Shown in pieces: positions 49,084 through 60,000 of a stretch of DNA of 64,000 nucleotides. The notes below the pieces were generated by a model, which was not told where the DNA came from, did no database searches, and worked only from the letters and a program-made list of their open reading frames with translations. Each line of letters opens with the position of its first letter. Within the stretch, counting starts at the first letter, position 1. The position numbers were made by a program, and so were the translations under genes. Source of the DNA: Astropecten irregularis (taxonomy: Eukaryota > Echinodermata > Asteroidea > Paxillosida > Astropectinidae); contig OZ020252.1 of NCBI GenBank assembly GCA_963971285.1, positions 19,505,662 to 19,569,661 on the forward strand. Reading direction: 5' to 3'.

Positions 49084-52000
49084 CTAGGCACGGGTCATCT
49101 CATCCAGTTGTTGTGTGTAGGTGTCCAGTTTCTCCTGGTCCGACAGTCTCGGACCGTCCGACCAGTGACTGTTAATCTTGGGACCCACCTTCTCAAACCT
49201 GAAGAGAAATTGACAAGAACAAGGAAATAATCATTACAAATGTGTGCATTGCATTGCAGGTTGTAATTATATACTCGGGCATGCAACTTTTCCTCGTGTC
49301 AGCTGATTTCCTCTTTTTTCACTCCACTCTTTTGCACCATTGAAAAGTGAAAAACAATGTACAAAGTTTGGTGAAAATTGGAATTTCCTCGTTTTTTGTT
49401 TTAAAGTCCAAGTTGCATGCCTGTATACTGCACGTCCAAATTATAGAAAAGAACATTTGAAGTTCCGATGCCATACACAGATGTATATTACTGATCTATT
49501 TCAAAGAAGATGGCTGCGTGTGAAGAGGCCAATCTAAAGTTAAATTCACTCAAAGGTTTTTGTCTTTTCTGCCCTGTGTGCGGAGCTAGTGTTAATGGAA
49601 GGTTGGTACTGTGGGATTATTGTTTCCAATGTGTTTCAGAAATGCATCAGACAGTCAGAGCATCATCATTATCGACTTACTTGCTCATCTTGAAAAGTTC
49701 CTTCTCCCTGTCCTCTTGCCTAGCTTTCTCCATAGCCTCCGTCTTCTTGGTCATCGGAATCCTCTTGGTCTTGGGTGACCCCTGTCCCTTGCCCGCTTTC
49801 TTCCCACCGGGGTTGATGGCGTCCCGGTACTCGGTTGTCAGCCGGTTGCCTTGGTCAGCGGGTGCGCTCTCCCACGGGGGTTGCTGAGTCTGTACCTTCT
49901 TCTGGTGGTCGTAGAACTTCTCTCGTTGGTCGTACCATTCGTGCTGGTAGCCAAAGTTCAGCAGCTTGCCCATGGCTGGCTTCTCCTGTTTCTCATGGCT
50001 AACTGGACTGATAGAGACACAAAACAAAGAGGCAATGATCAGAAAAACCTAGAACCAATTGTCAGTGTCATCATCTTTCTATCATTCCTGAGCCTAAAAC
50101 CTGACAGAAACGCGAGGAAGCAAGACACAAGACAGCCAGGGAAGGGATACTTACACATTAGCATATCTCTTCTGGCTCTGAGGTTTGGAATCATCCTTCT
50201 TCCCCTTGTCCTTCTTGGACGGTCTCCTCCCGGTGGGTTTGATCTCAGGCAGCTTGACGTGCATCTTGTCGGTGACCGAGTCTCCCTCTCTCTGGAAGAC
50301 GGTCATCTTGTCCTGGAGGGAGAAGGGGGGTCGTCTGGGTGGGGGACGCTTGCCCTCCTGTTCGTCCACGTAAGTCTCTGGGTTATACTCTTCGTGGACC
50401 ATGTAATCGGGGAGGTAGACTTTCCTCACCGTGCTGATAGAGGGGATAAAAGTAAGGCAAGTGAGATTCCTTGAAACTATGATGGTCTGAATGCCACAAG
50501 GCATCTTTGGGTCCAAGAACCCAAGGGGTAGTGTCTGTTGGCTAATGCTTCATTGAAAAGTGAACAAAGAAAAATTTGACAGGAGCAGGATTTTTAACCA
50601 GTGACCCCAGGATTACCTTTGCAGATGCTCTGCCAACAGACCTATCCTGCCCTATTTTAGCAGTGTCCTAGACTGTCAATTATCTTTGTTTGTTTGCTAG
50701 ACAGAAGCCATGAAACCACACCTAATTTGCTTGCTTGTTTGTTTTGTTTGTTTGCTTTTTATACAGAGAACTTGAGTCTGAACTTCAAATTGTCTTCAGA
50801 ATAAAGAAAGATGCATTGCTTTTTTGAAATATTACCTGTCATCTTGCTGGTCCTGCTCCGGGTTGTGATCAAACCAGTCGACCCGTGGGTAGGGCTTGGC
50901 TTCTTTGCCGGGAGGGGGCCGCTCACGAATCTGAAGCAGATCTAGAGATGGATATAAACAGAAGGAGGGTGCACGTTGGCTGACTTTGAAATTAACACCA
51001 ACCCCCAGCAGGTGACTGAAATACAACTCTTGATGCGACAATGCCATTTTTTGTATAATGGGGCAATTTTTCATTCCTTTTATTTTCATATCAATGACAA
51101 ACATTTCTAGCTACAATAAGATTTCTTTTCCCTGGCATGCCTGGGGTGGATTTCATAAAACACTCAGATTAATCTTAACATTAGTTGGCAGTATCACCAT
51201 AGCGTTTTCTATTGTGACAAGTATCATACTTTGGTTAGATTGATTCACAATCTAAGGGTAATCTGAATGCTTTGTGTAATCGACCACAGTATTGTCGTAA
51301 TGTGGATCGGTTTGCGGAAACACCATGTAAGAATCGTTTGTATTTTCGCACAAGTTTCTATTTCTCGTAAGGACTCAACGTTTTGATTAGCCTGCTCTAG
51401 TCATCATCAGGAGACGATTGAATTCAAGCCGCGAGTTGGGAAAACAAGTACAGAAATTGCCTGTTTTTCACTTGAACAAACTGTAATAATGAAAAGATTG
51501 AAAAGGAAACTGTCTTGCTACTGACTTCAAGAAGCAAATTCAAGGCTGAGCTCCCTGAATGGGTTCTTGTTTCCGAAATGACTCCAACCACTTGGGACCA
51601 AGATGGAGAAGGTCTCAGTCGTCATACCTTTCCTTCCTCGTTGCTTGGCCAGTTTGATGTACTTGGAATCGCTTTCCCGGATCCAGCCACGCATCATGCC
51701 AGTCTCATCCCGCCCGACGTCATCATCGATGGCACTGCCCAACATCGGGATCTGGGAAGGTGCCGGGTAATCCTTAGGCCTACCATCCTGGTGCTTCTTA
51801 GGCACGTGGTAAAACCAATCTGAAAAAGAAATTAAGACTTTAATAGCTAGCCTAATTGTGATTGAATAAGAAATATTTATAAAGACCAGTGGACAGCAAG
51901 CTACAGTTGCTTTGGGCCAATGTTACTTTTAGTTGCGATTATCGTAACCCTTCCTTGGTCTATCAATCACATCAACCTTTTTTTTCTCATTTCTACAGCC

Positions 52001-52338
52001 CAGGCTAGCCTATTTGTAAGCAAATAAACAGGGCAGCCCTACCTCGTCAACATGTCCAAGGACCAAAATTTAAAAAACAATTAGGCTAGGCTACCCGGGT
52101 TGAGTTAAAGTTATAAGTTAAAGTTAAACCATGAAGGAATTGTTCCTATTCCTCCATGAAAACAATACATGCCATGCCCCGGTTATTGAAGGACAGTCAT
52201 TATGGCCTAAATTAAGTCGTTATTAAACTTAGGCTAAACATCATGGAGGAAGGACCTAGCTTCCTCCATCCATTCCATGGGCTATGCTAAATAAAGTTAG
52301 GCCCTTAACCTACCTTGAGTTCCTGACTTTCCAGCCAT
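49084..52338 (-). CDS. C7orf57: C7orf57-like protein (DUF5524-type)
   Basis: Six exons on the minus strand: 52338-52314, 51819-51628, 50941-50836, 50433-50155, 50007-49681 and 49198-49084. All phases agree and give 339 aa. The first exon is only eight codons. From memory the human C7orf57 family shares DWYYHVP, ASQIP, RxWIKETDSEYVKLAKQGG and MPDYMVHEE-like blocks. Here I see DWFYHVPKKH, PSQIPMLG, GWIRESDSKYIKLAKQRGRK, LPDYMVHEEYNP and LLNFGYQHEWYDQ in the same order. There is no signal peptide or membrane segment. The protein is basic and probably largely disordered, with a KDKGKKDDSK tract. Its function is not established. Expression in ciliated cells has been suggested for the human protein. 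A weak RFX half-site (GTTGCTATGAC) lies at 52633-52643. Confidence 0.8.
49276..49423. repeat. Foldback family 4 copy with TATACT duplication
   Basis: CGGGCATGCAACTTTTCC at the left and AAGTTGCATGCCTG at the right. TATACT flanks both sides (49270-49275 and 49424-49429), as expected for a target-site duplication. It lies in the last intron of the C7orf57-like gene, close to its final exon. Confidence 0.85.
50551..50722 (-). mobile_element. tRNA-derived SINE, inverted copy
   Basis: On the minus strand it has the head TTTCATGGCTTCTG and AAAGATAATTGACAGTCTAG, a decayed A box (GGATAGGTCTGTTGGCAGAG) and the tail TTCACTTTTCAATG. It lies in intron 3 of the C7orf57-like gene. Confidence 0.75.
51145..51287. 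repeat. Foldback family 5, short copy
   Basis: GGTGGATTTCATAAAACACT then CAGATTAATCTTAAC at the left. GGTAATCTGAATGCTTTGTG then TAATCGACC at the right, inverted. It is about 143 bp. Confidence 0.65.
51301..51427 (-). repeat. Repeat with hammerhead-like core, copy A
   Basis: On the minus strand CGTCTCCTGATGATGACTAG is followed by AGCAGGCTAATCAAAACG, then TCCTTACGAGAAATAG and, at the far end, ACCATGGTGTTTCCGC-like sequence ending at GATCCACA. It aligns over its whole length with copy B at 58262-58392. It lies in intron 2 of the C7orf57-like gene. Confidence 0.7.
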
Positions 52339-54067
52339 TCCAATTCCAAAAAACTTGACAGAGTAAAACAGGCACAGCTGCACAGCTCACTTATTTAATT
52401 GATCGTTACTAAATCGCAAATCCTAAGCCTGGATGTTCAAACAAACTTTATCAACAGCACCAGTTTTAATCAACCACTCACGCACGGTTGGTGCACAGCA
52501 GGCCCTATTTAATGCAATTAATGATATCGGCGTTACACACTGCTTTTGCTCACTTAATTAGCGCACTAACCGGTGTGCATTATTGATTCATAATCATAAA
52601 CATCACACTCCAGTCGCACAGCTGTTTATACTGTTGCTATGACGCTCGAGTAGTATGAGCATGGAGCTCAGATAGGGTGAGTTCGTTTAGTCTCCACGGG
52701 GCAGACCTGACCCGAGAATGGGCGGGTATTATACGCGAAACTGGTGTGAGGGTGCGGACGAGGTTGACTGGTATCGACTCAAAGTAAGTTAAACGAACGC
52801 ATTCTTTGATTGGGTTGATCGCGTCGAATGAGGGCGCTTTTCAATTTAGAACTTCGGCTTGGGCTTCGACATCGGCTACGTGCGTGTCATACAAAGTAAA
52901 TAATGTGCAGCAAGTATGCAGAAATCGAATGATTGATGACATTGGCTTAGGCTCCGGCTTAGCTATACAATTATTCATGATCAACGTTTTATTCAATTGC
53001 TGAGCGGGTGTAAAAAGACGATTATGGTTGAGGTTTCTATGCAAATGGTTTGTTTGGAACATAAAAACGAAGCTTGAAACGAAACTGAACTAAAGTTTAC
53101 AACCCGTATTTTTCAAGCTTTTGCTTGAGTCAAACCATGGAGGTAGGGTCAAACAGTCGAGGTTTTGCAAGGAGCTCGTAATTATAGAGGGCGCTGTTCA
53201 TTTTCTGGGCCTTCGCAATTTTGTGCTGACACTGACAGTACACATGATGACTGCACTGACAGTGTTCCAAAATGTCAGTATTTATCTGAATTTACTGCTA
53301 CTTGCTAGGCCTAGTACTGTACTTCAGGTGTTTCGTGAGTAAACTGTGTGTCTCTTGTCTTACTAGCATTAGACATGTTGGTCCCAGATACGAGACCGGC
53401 GCCGGGGAAGACACCGAGACGTTGTCGTTGACTTTCACTTGACAGCTTGATGCTGAAAACGGCGACAAAATTGCACTGAGCTGCAGTTGAACTTTAGCTT
53501 GAAGTACCACCCTGGCAAGTTCCTAATTTGCATAATATTGACCTTTGTTTAATCGTGTATTGTTATTCATTATTTTGAAAAGAGCCCAAAAGTTGGGGGG
53601 CTTCTTCTCAGGAATTACTACTTGTTATACTTGGGGTTGCGATGACCTTAAGTTAACCCTTGGCTTGGCCTGACATGGGACCGGGACTCCCACTGGGACC
53701 TGTCCCAGTCCCCATTGTTAGACCAAGGGAAACGATCATCGTAGCTAGGCCTACTCAGGAATTAGAATTTGACCCTGCTGAATGCTGTTCTACAATTTAA
53801 TAGGATAGCTGACAAAGTACCAGACCAGGCTTGTACTTTTAATCTCCTGGCTCTAGTCTTTGAACTTGTTTTTATGTTTATATTTTTTTTGTTTTTATTC
53901 CTCCATGATTTAAGAATCTTGGGAAGATGTGATGGCCTCCTGTTCTGTGGGTGATGAATGATTCATGATGTCCGATGCAAGTTCTGCACTTGTAAACAAA
54001 TCTAATTGCTAAACGAGTAATTGATACATGTATGTATTTTTATTCCTGTGTCCTTTTGAATAGGAAG
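52339..54067. other. Divergent intergenic region, C7orf57-like and sialidase promoters
   Basis: The two coding starts point away from each other across 1.7 kb. The sialidase ATG exon has an acceptor (ttgaatag, ending at 54063), so a non-coding leader exon must lie somewhere in this interval; I could not fix it. No repeat family was recognised here. Confidence 0.5.
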
Positions 54068-57000
54068 ATGAGGAGGCTACGTGTGGTTCGTGTCTTGCTC
54101 TTAGGCCTTGCACTGGTGACAGTCAGCAGCCTCCTGTACCAGTTCACTGCATCAGAGCGTGGTTTCAGCATGTACCTTCAGCTGAAGAACAGTCCGTTAG
54201 ATAGCGGAGTGAGAATGCTACACGCCAGCTGGAAAGAATTGACGGGCCAAGAGAATAGTAAGATGGACAAGTTGGGGCGCAGCCTTCATCATCTGGTCAA
54301 GATTTCTTACAATGTTTTTTCCTATGCCAATCAAACATGAATATGCCCTAAGAATGTACTTAATGATGAGCAAGAGTTACCCTTGTCAGCCCCTAACCCT
54401 TGACCTTACAGTGCATCTGTCATCTTTGATCTCGGTTATTTGCAGGTAACTGTGAGTCTAACCAGCAATTAAAGACGTCCGGTCATCAATTGGAGACATA
54501 TAAGCTGGGCAACAAGCACCTGGTAGAGGTCGCCAGAAGCTTGAATCTAAATCTGAAGCAAGCCTGGGTGTCACCTTCAAAATGTAAGCAACAAACAAAA
54601 AACTCACTTGGATTTAGGGCTATGCATGGCAGAGGTACAAAAGTGATAGGATTTGCGGTAACACCATGTGACACATATAATCTCTTTCATGAATAAGGGG
54701 TGTTTCTGGAAAGAGAGCAGGTTAACTTGATGTTCCGGTCAGTATACTCTGAAGACGGCTAAAGTCACCGCAAATCCTATTACTTTTTTAAACAAAAAAC
54801 TACTGGTATGTTTAAAAGATCGATTTTGCATCCTTGTTGCTGTTGTTTGTTTGTTGCTGTTGTTCCTTATTGTTGGTTTGTTGTTTTTGTTGATGTTGTT
54901 GTTGACATTTACTTGTTGTTGTTATTCTTGTTGTTGTTGTTGTTTTTGTTGTTGCTGCTGGTGTTGTATTTAAAGGAGGATTTCTAATCACCATCAACGA
55001 GTGTTTAATATTATTTTTGACATTGTCTTTCTTGTCTCATTCCTCTGTGTGCATCTAGCCTTATTCTCCCTTGATGAGTTTAAGAACATCAGCATTCCAC
55101 AATTCAAAGCTAGGTGAGTATGACTCCTACTGAATCATCCAGCGCTACATTGCATGTAGCTGTTGGACTCCATTGTATCAATCACTCATTAGACTGTTTA
55201 TGATGTAGCTAGCCTCTACGCTTGGATTTTGTTACTTGGGGTGGAGGTTTTGGAGGATTGGGTCTTCCCTGCATATGGTCAGTCTAATAGAATAATGAGC
55301 CTGAGTCTTTTTTACTACTTTTGAGAAAAACGACAAAAAATACGTCTAATTTGCCGAAGTCATATGCTTGACTTAGGCAGTTTTCCTTTTAACCTCTCTA
55401 TATTATAGAGTTTAGTTTTGAGTGGACTCTTCAACCATTGGTAGCTTCAATAATAAAGATCTGATTTAGGCCAAAATCTCAAATTCTCCGTTTCTCTAAA
55501 GGCAATCATTATATTAGGCTGACAATATGTGGAAGATAAATGTAAAGCAAGCTTTACATTTTGAATTCCCAATTGCCTCCTAGGATACCAGCATTGGTTT
55601 ATCACAAGGGCTATTTCCTGGTGTTCTGCGAGGCTCGATTTGATGGCGTTGGCGACTGGGGTAACATGGTCATCAGTATGCGACGGGGCAGGCTGAACGG
55701 CAGACAAGTGATCTGGGAAAGAATCCGACTCATAGCAGGCATACCGGACCACAGGTGAGGATGAAGAGGACCCAGGTTCATGGTTCTCTGCTTACCACAG
55801 AGTTTGGCGCTTATGATACTTATTTTTCACTTAAAGGGTTTAGTGCCAATTTTCTACGAAGCCGAGCAAGAGAGAGCTCAACTATACATGAGTTCAACTG
55901 AAAATTCCTTGCTTATCCATCTAATAGAATCGCGACTGCTTCCGTTATTATAAGCGTCGATTCAATGCTTACACAGAACCATACAATTGGGTCTGACATA
56001 GAAATGCTACTACTTTGGACATACTGTAGCCTCGCACCCAACTTCTAGGTCTTGTAGTTGGGCATTTCTTTGAAAAATTCTCATCTTGAAGAGACTTGCT
56101 TTTGAATTGCCATCACCACCAAACTCCCTTGCTCAAAGGCTTATTCCATCTTCTACTGTTCTACATCAGTTACTCAAACAGTCCTTAGACCCTTTAAGTT
56201 CTCTTTGATTTTCCGGAATTGAAATATACCGGAATCTCTTGGTCTTTTTTTTGACAGGACAATGAACCCTGCTCCCATTGTCGACCGTAGGAACGATGCC
56301 ATCATCTTAGTCTTCTCAGCATTTCTGACCTACCTGAACTTTAATGACATGCTTATGTACGCCGGTCAACCACTGTCCAGAGTTTATGTTATGAAGGTCA
56401 GTTTAAAAACAAACAAACAAAGAGAACATCTCATTGCTTTCAAACTACCCAAACTCAATTGACATACCTAGCCAGAATGTCAATCATGATTGGTATTGTT
56501 GGCAGTTTTTAAGACGGAGGTCTGAAGGACCCTTGCCATTGATGATTGAAGTGCTCAACTTCTTCTCTCAGGAAAGTGTCATCAGGAGGATATTGTCAAG
56601 GCAATTAATTAATTAATTAGTGGAGAGTTTGGTTTTATAGATTTTGTTTCTTTATTTTGTTTAATTTTCTTTTTTTTATTGACTTTTCAATGACTTTAAA
56701 TTCAGTCAAGTTTCCCTTGTGGTTATTTGATGATTTGTTTTCATTTTTATGTGAAACACCGTCACTGGGCAGAATAATTGTCATCTTCAGGCCTCATGGA
56801 AAATGCAGTTTCAATTTGGTGTGATTTGTTCATGTGACATGTGTGAACTTGAACAGATTTGTCAAAAAAGAAATGAGCACTTTATACTGTTTTTCTCATT
56901 ATTGACTGCGCTTTTGAACAGGCTGTGCCTGGAAAAGGCACAATATAAATACAATAAATTATTGATTACGGCACTCACCGATAAGGGATTCGATTCATTT

Positions 57001-60000
57001 CCCTGACCCCAGCTAGCTTGGTGGCCTAGCGGTATGGCATCTGCACTACTAAGCAGGAGGTCGTGGATTCTAATCTCACCTGAGCCAGTGCATGATTTTT
57101 TATGTGTGCTGAAAAGTTGACATGGTTGAAGGGCAATAAATTCTTTGCATTAATAAATTATTGTTATTATTACTGACAGAGTTATGACGTCGGACAAACT
57201 TGGACCAATCCAGAAGAAATCACCAGTAGCACCATCGGCAAGATGCACCCATTTCCCGTATTATATGTACCAGGTACCAGTTATTACTTTCTTACACTCT
57301 TGGCTTAGAATTAGGAAGAACTGAACGTTCTGATTCTAGTGCTGAACTTTGTCAAGAGATCTTTTCTCAGAGGTGAACGATCCTGCTAGGATTGAAACAC
57401 CAGGCCATCTTGAAATATTATACATTCAAACTTCTTCTCATGGTCTACAAGTGCTTGCACGGTAATTCTCCTCCCTACTTGTCTCAATTACTCACTTTAT
57501 ATCGACCAAGCAGATCGGGACTCCGATCTTCTGATGATAAACTTCTTCTGTCTATTCCTACTCGGTTGAGATCTTTTGGAGATTGACCATTTTCTATAGC
57601 TGGTCCCAAACTGTGCAACTCTGTCCCTATCAACATCAGGATAAATATTTTGGAGTCATTGAAAAATGAACAAAGAAAAATTGACTGGAATGGGAATCAA
57701 GCCTGCAAACACTGGAATACCGGTCCAGTGCTCTACCAACTGAGCTATCCAGCCCTATGTTGGCGGTGTCCCTAAAATAGACAATTATCTTTTTTTTTTG
57801 CAATTTCTTAGGCTGAATGATTGATATTACAAGAGTAGTAGATTTGCACACATACAGGCAAACTTGCATTGTTATTGTAACCAGTTACTCTTGATCTTTG
57901 CTGTTGTAGGCCCAGGTCACGCCATACAGATGAAATGCGGAAGGCTGGTCGTTCCTGGTAATTTCTTTCGTTTGGACAAAACAGGAAGTAAGTAGAGAAC
58001 AAAGCACATGTACATATTCCCCAGCACCTACACAATAAGTGGCAAGTTGCACACTGCCATAGACTAGATTTCATATCCCTGTTCTAGTGGCCAGTAATAA
58101 ATACTGGCTTCATTACAAATCATCGTGCTCAGCGAAAACATCAGTCAAATGCCAGTCGCATGGGTTAAAGTTGGGTTTACAAGAGGAATTCAGCTTTAAG
58201 TTTAGGTTAAGGGGTTGTAATGGTTAATGACACTAATGACATTAATCTTTATGATTAACAGCCTGACGTCTCCTGATGAGGACTAGAGCAGGCTATTCGA
58301 AACATTTAGACCTTACAAGAAGTGCGAACGAAATCTAGAAGTGCGAGAGTACATACGATTCTTACATGGTGTTTTCGCAAACCGATCCACAGACACTAAC
58401 AGCCCTTACCTTCAACAACAGGGAGGGCTATCAGTTCATTCTCTCTGAATTTTAGCATCATTAGTTTTTCCCTTTGTAAATTTTAATCCAGTCAGTCACA
58501 AAGAAAAAAAGCCCCTGTTGCATGATAAAGACAAGAAGCTTCACGCACCTCTATAGTGAGAACAGGCACGCTAAGTTGCCTGTTTTTATAATCTTTCAAA
58601 TTTTTATTCCCATCCCTTCCCTCACACCTCTATTTTATGACAGGCGGCATCATGAATGTTTGTGGGAACTGCACCAACCTGTCCAACATCATTTACAGTG
58701 ATGATGGGGGCACCACCTGGCACCTAGGGGCAGAGACCGGACCAGGGATGGATGCTGGAGGTGTCCCCATACACCCAAATGAGGCACAGGTAAGGGTGCT
58801 GTCAGTGGGTAAAAAGAAATTGGGGCAAAGGCTTTGATCCTTGAGGCCAGGGCTTTGATCATTGGGGCCAGGGCTTTGGTCCTTGAGGCCATGGCTTTGA
58901 ACCTTGAAGCCATGACTTGGATCCTTGGGGCCAGAGCTTTGGTCTTTGAGGCCAGGGCTTTGATCCTTGAGGCCAGGGCTTTGATCCTTGAGGCCATGGC
59001 TCTGATCCTTGAGGCCAGGGCTTTGATCCTTGAGGCCATGGCTTTGATCCTTGAGGCCAGGGCTTTGATCCTTGAGGCCATGGCTTTGATCCTTGAGGCC
59101 ATGGCTTTGATCTTTAGGGCCATGGTTTTGATCCTTGGGGCCAAGGCTTTGACCCTTGAGACCAAGGCTTTGATCCTTGGTACCAAGAATTTGATCCTTA
59201 AGGCCAGTACTTTGATCCTTAGGCCAAACCTGCACCAAGCTATGTGGAATGTTTGGAGTCCTTTCATATTGGTGAACATTTACTGTCATGCTCCTTTATA
59301 GTCCAAATTTGATAATTTTTCTTTGAATGAGATGGCTTGTATGCTTTGGTTTTACAGCTTGCTGAGCTTGACAACAATACCTTGTACCTGAACGCTCGGA
59401 CTCTGAATGGTGTCCAGCCAAGAGCGTACTGCTACAGCCATGATGGCGGCCAAACCCTGTCCACTGTCCAGCTCCACGCCACCCTCTTGGAGCCAGGCTT
59501 CAGGAAGAGCAGGGCCAAGACAAAGACGAAATGGAAACAGCTCGGTGCGGGCGGCTGTCATGTAAGTACCACTTTCACATTCAGAGGAACACATCTTCTC
59601 CCTTGATTCTCTTAAATCTTGTAAAAAACTCACTTTCAGTTAGTGTCCGGTATCTGTTTTTAAGACGAGTAGAGTGTACTGTTGTGTACCCACCATACTA
59701 AGCTTCTATCGTACTGTCGACCCATCGTGCAAACCACCTCTCCCGCTGTCTGCCCAGCAAGCAGATCTTCCTTCTCCTTGTCTACCAACCAATACATTTC
59801 CTCTCCTTCTCGAACCTCCACGGAAGCTTTCTTGTCATATTTGAATACTGCCACTTATTCAATTTTCTAGATTATGTGTTGCATACGTTAGCCAAAATCT
59901 AGTAAAGGACTGTACGAGGGATGACATGACAATATCATGTTGGAGTAGAACTTAATAACTTGATTTCTTGTTCCTTAATTATATATTCGCTTCACTTCCA

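Noticed and set aside
54032-54067. Earlier in-frame ATG for the sialidase
   Set aside because: It lies before a splice acceptor at 54062-54063 and would insert a tract ahead of the basic signal-anchor start.
57013-57085. Possible tRNA gene
   Set aside because: The B box is degraded and the flanks match the SINE pair at 3448-3703.
58689-59289. Antisense frames of about 196-198 codons and a forward frame of 155 codons in the sialidase intron
   Set aside because: They are by-products of a 21-base tandem repeat without stops in several frames. There is no start context, splice signal or homology.
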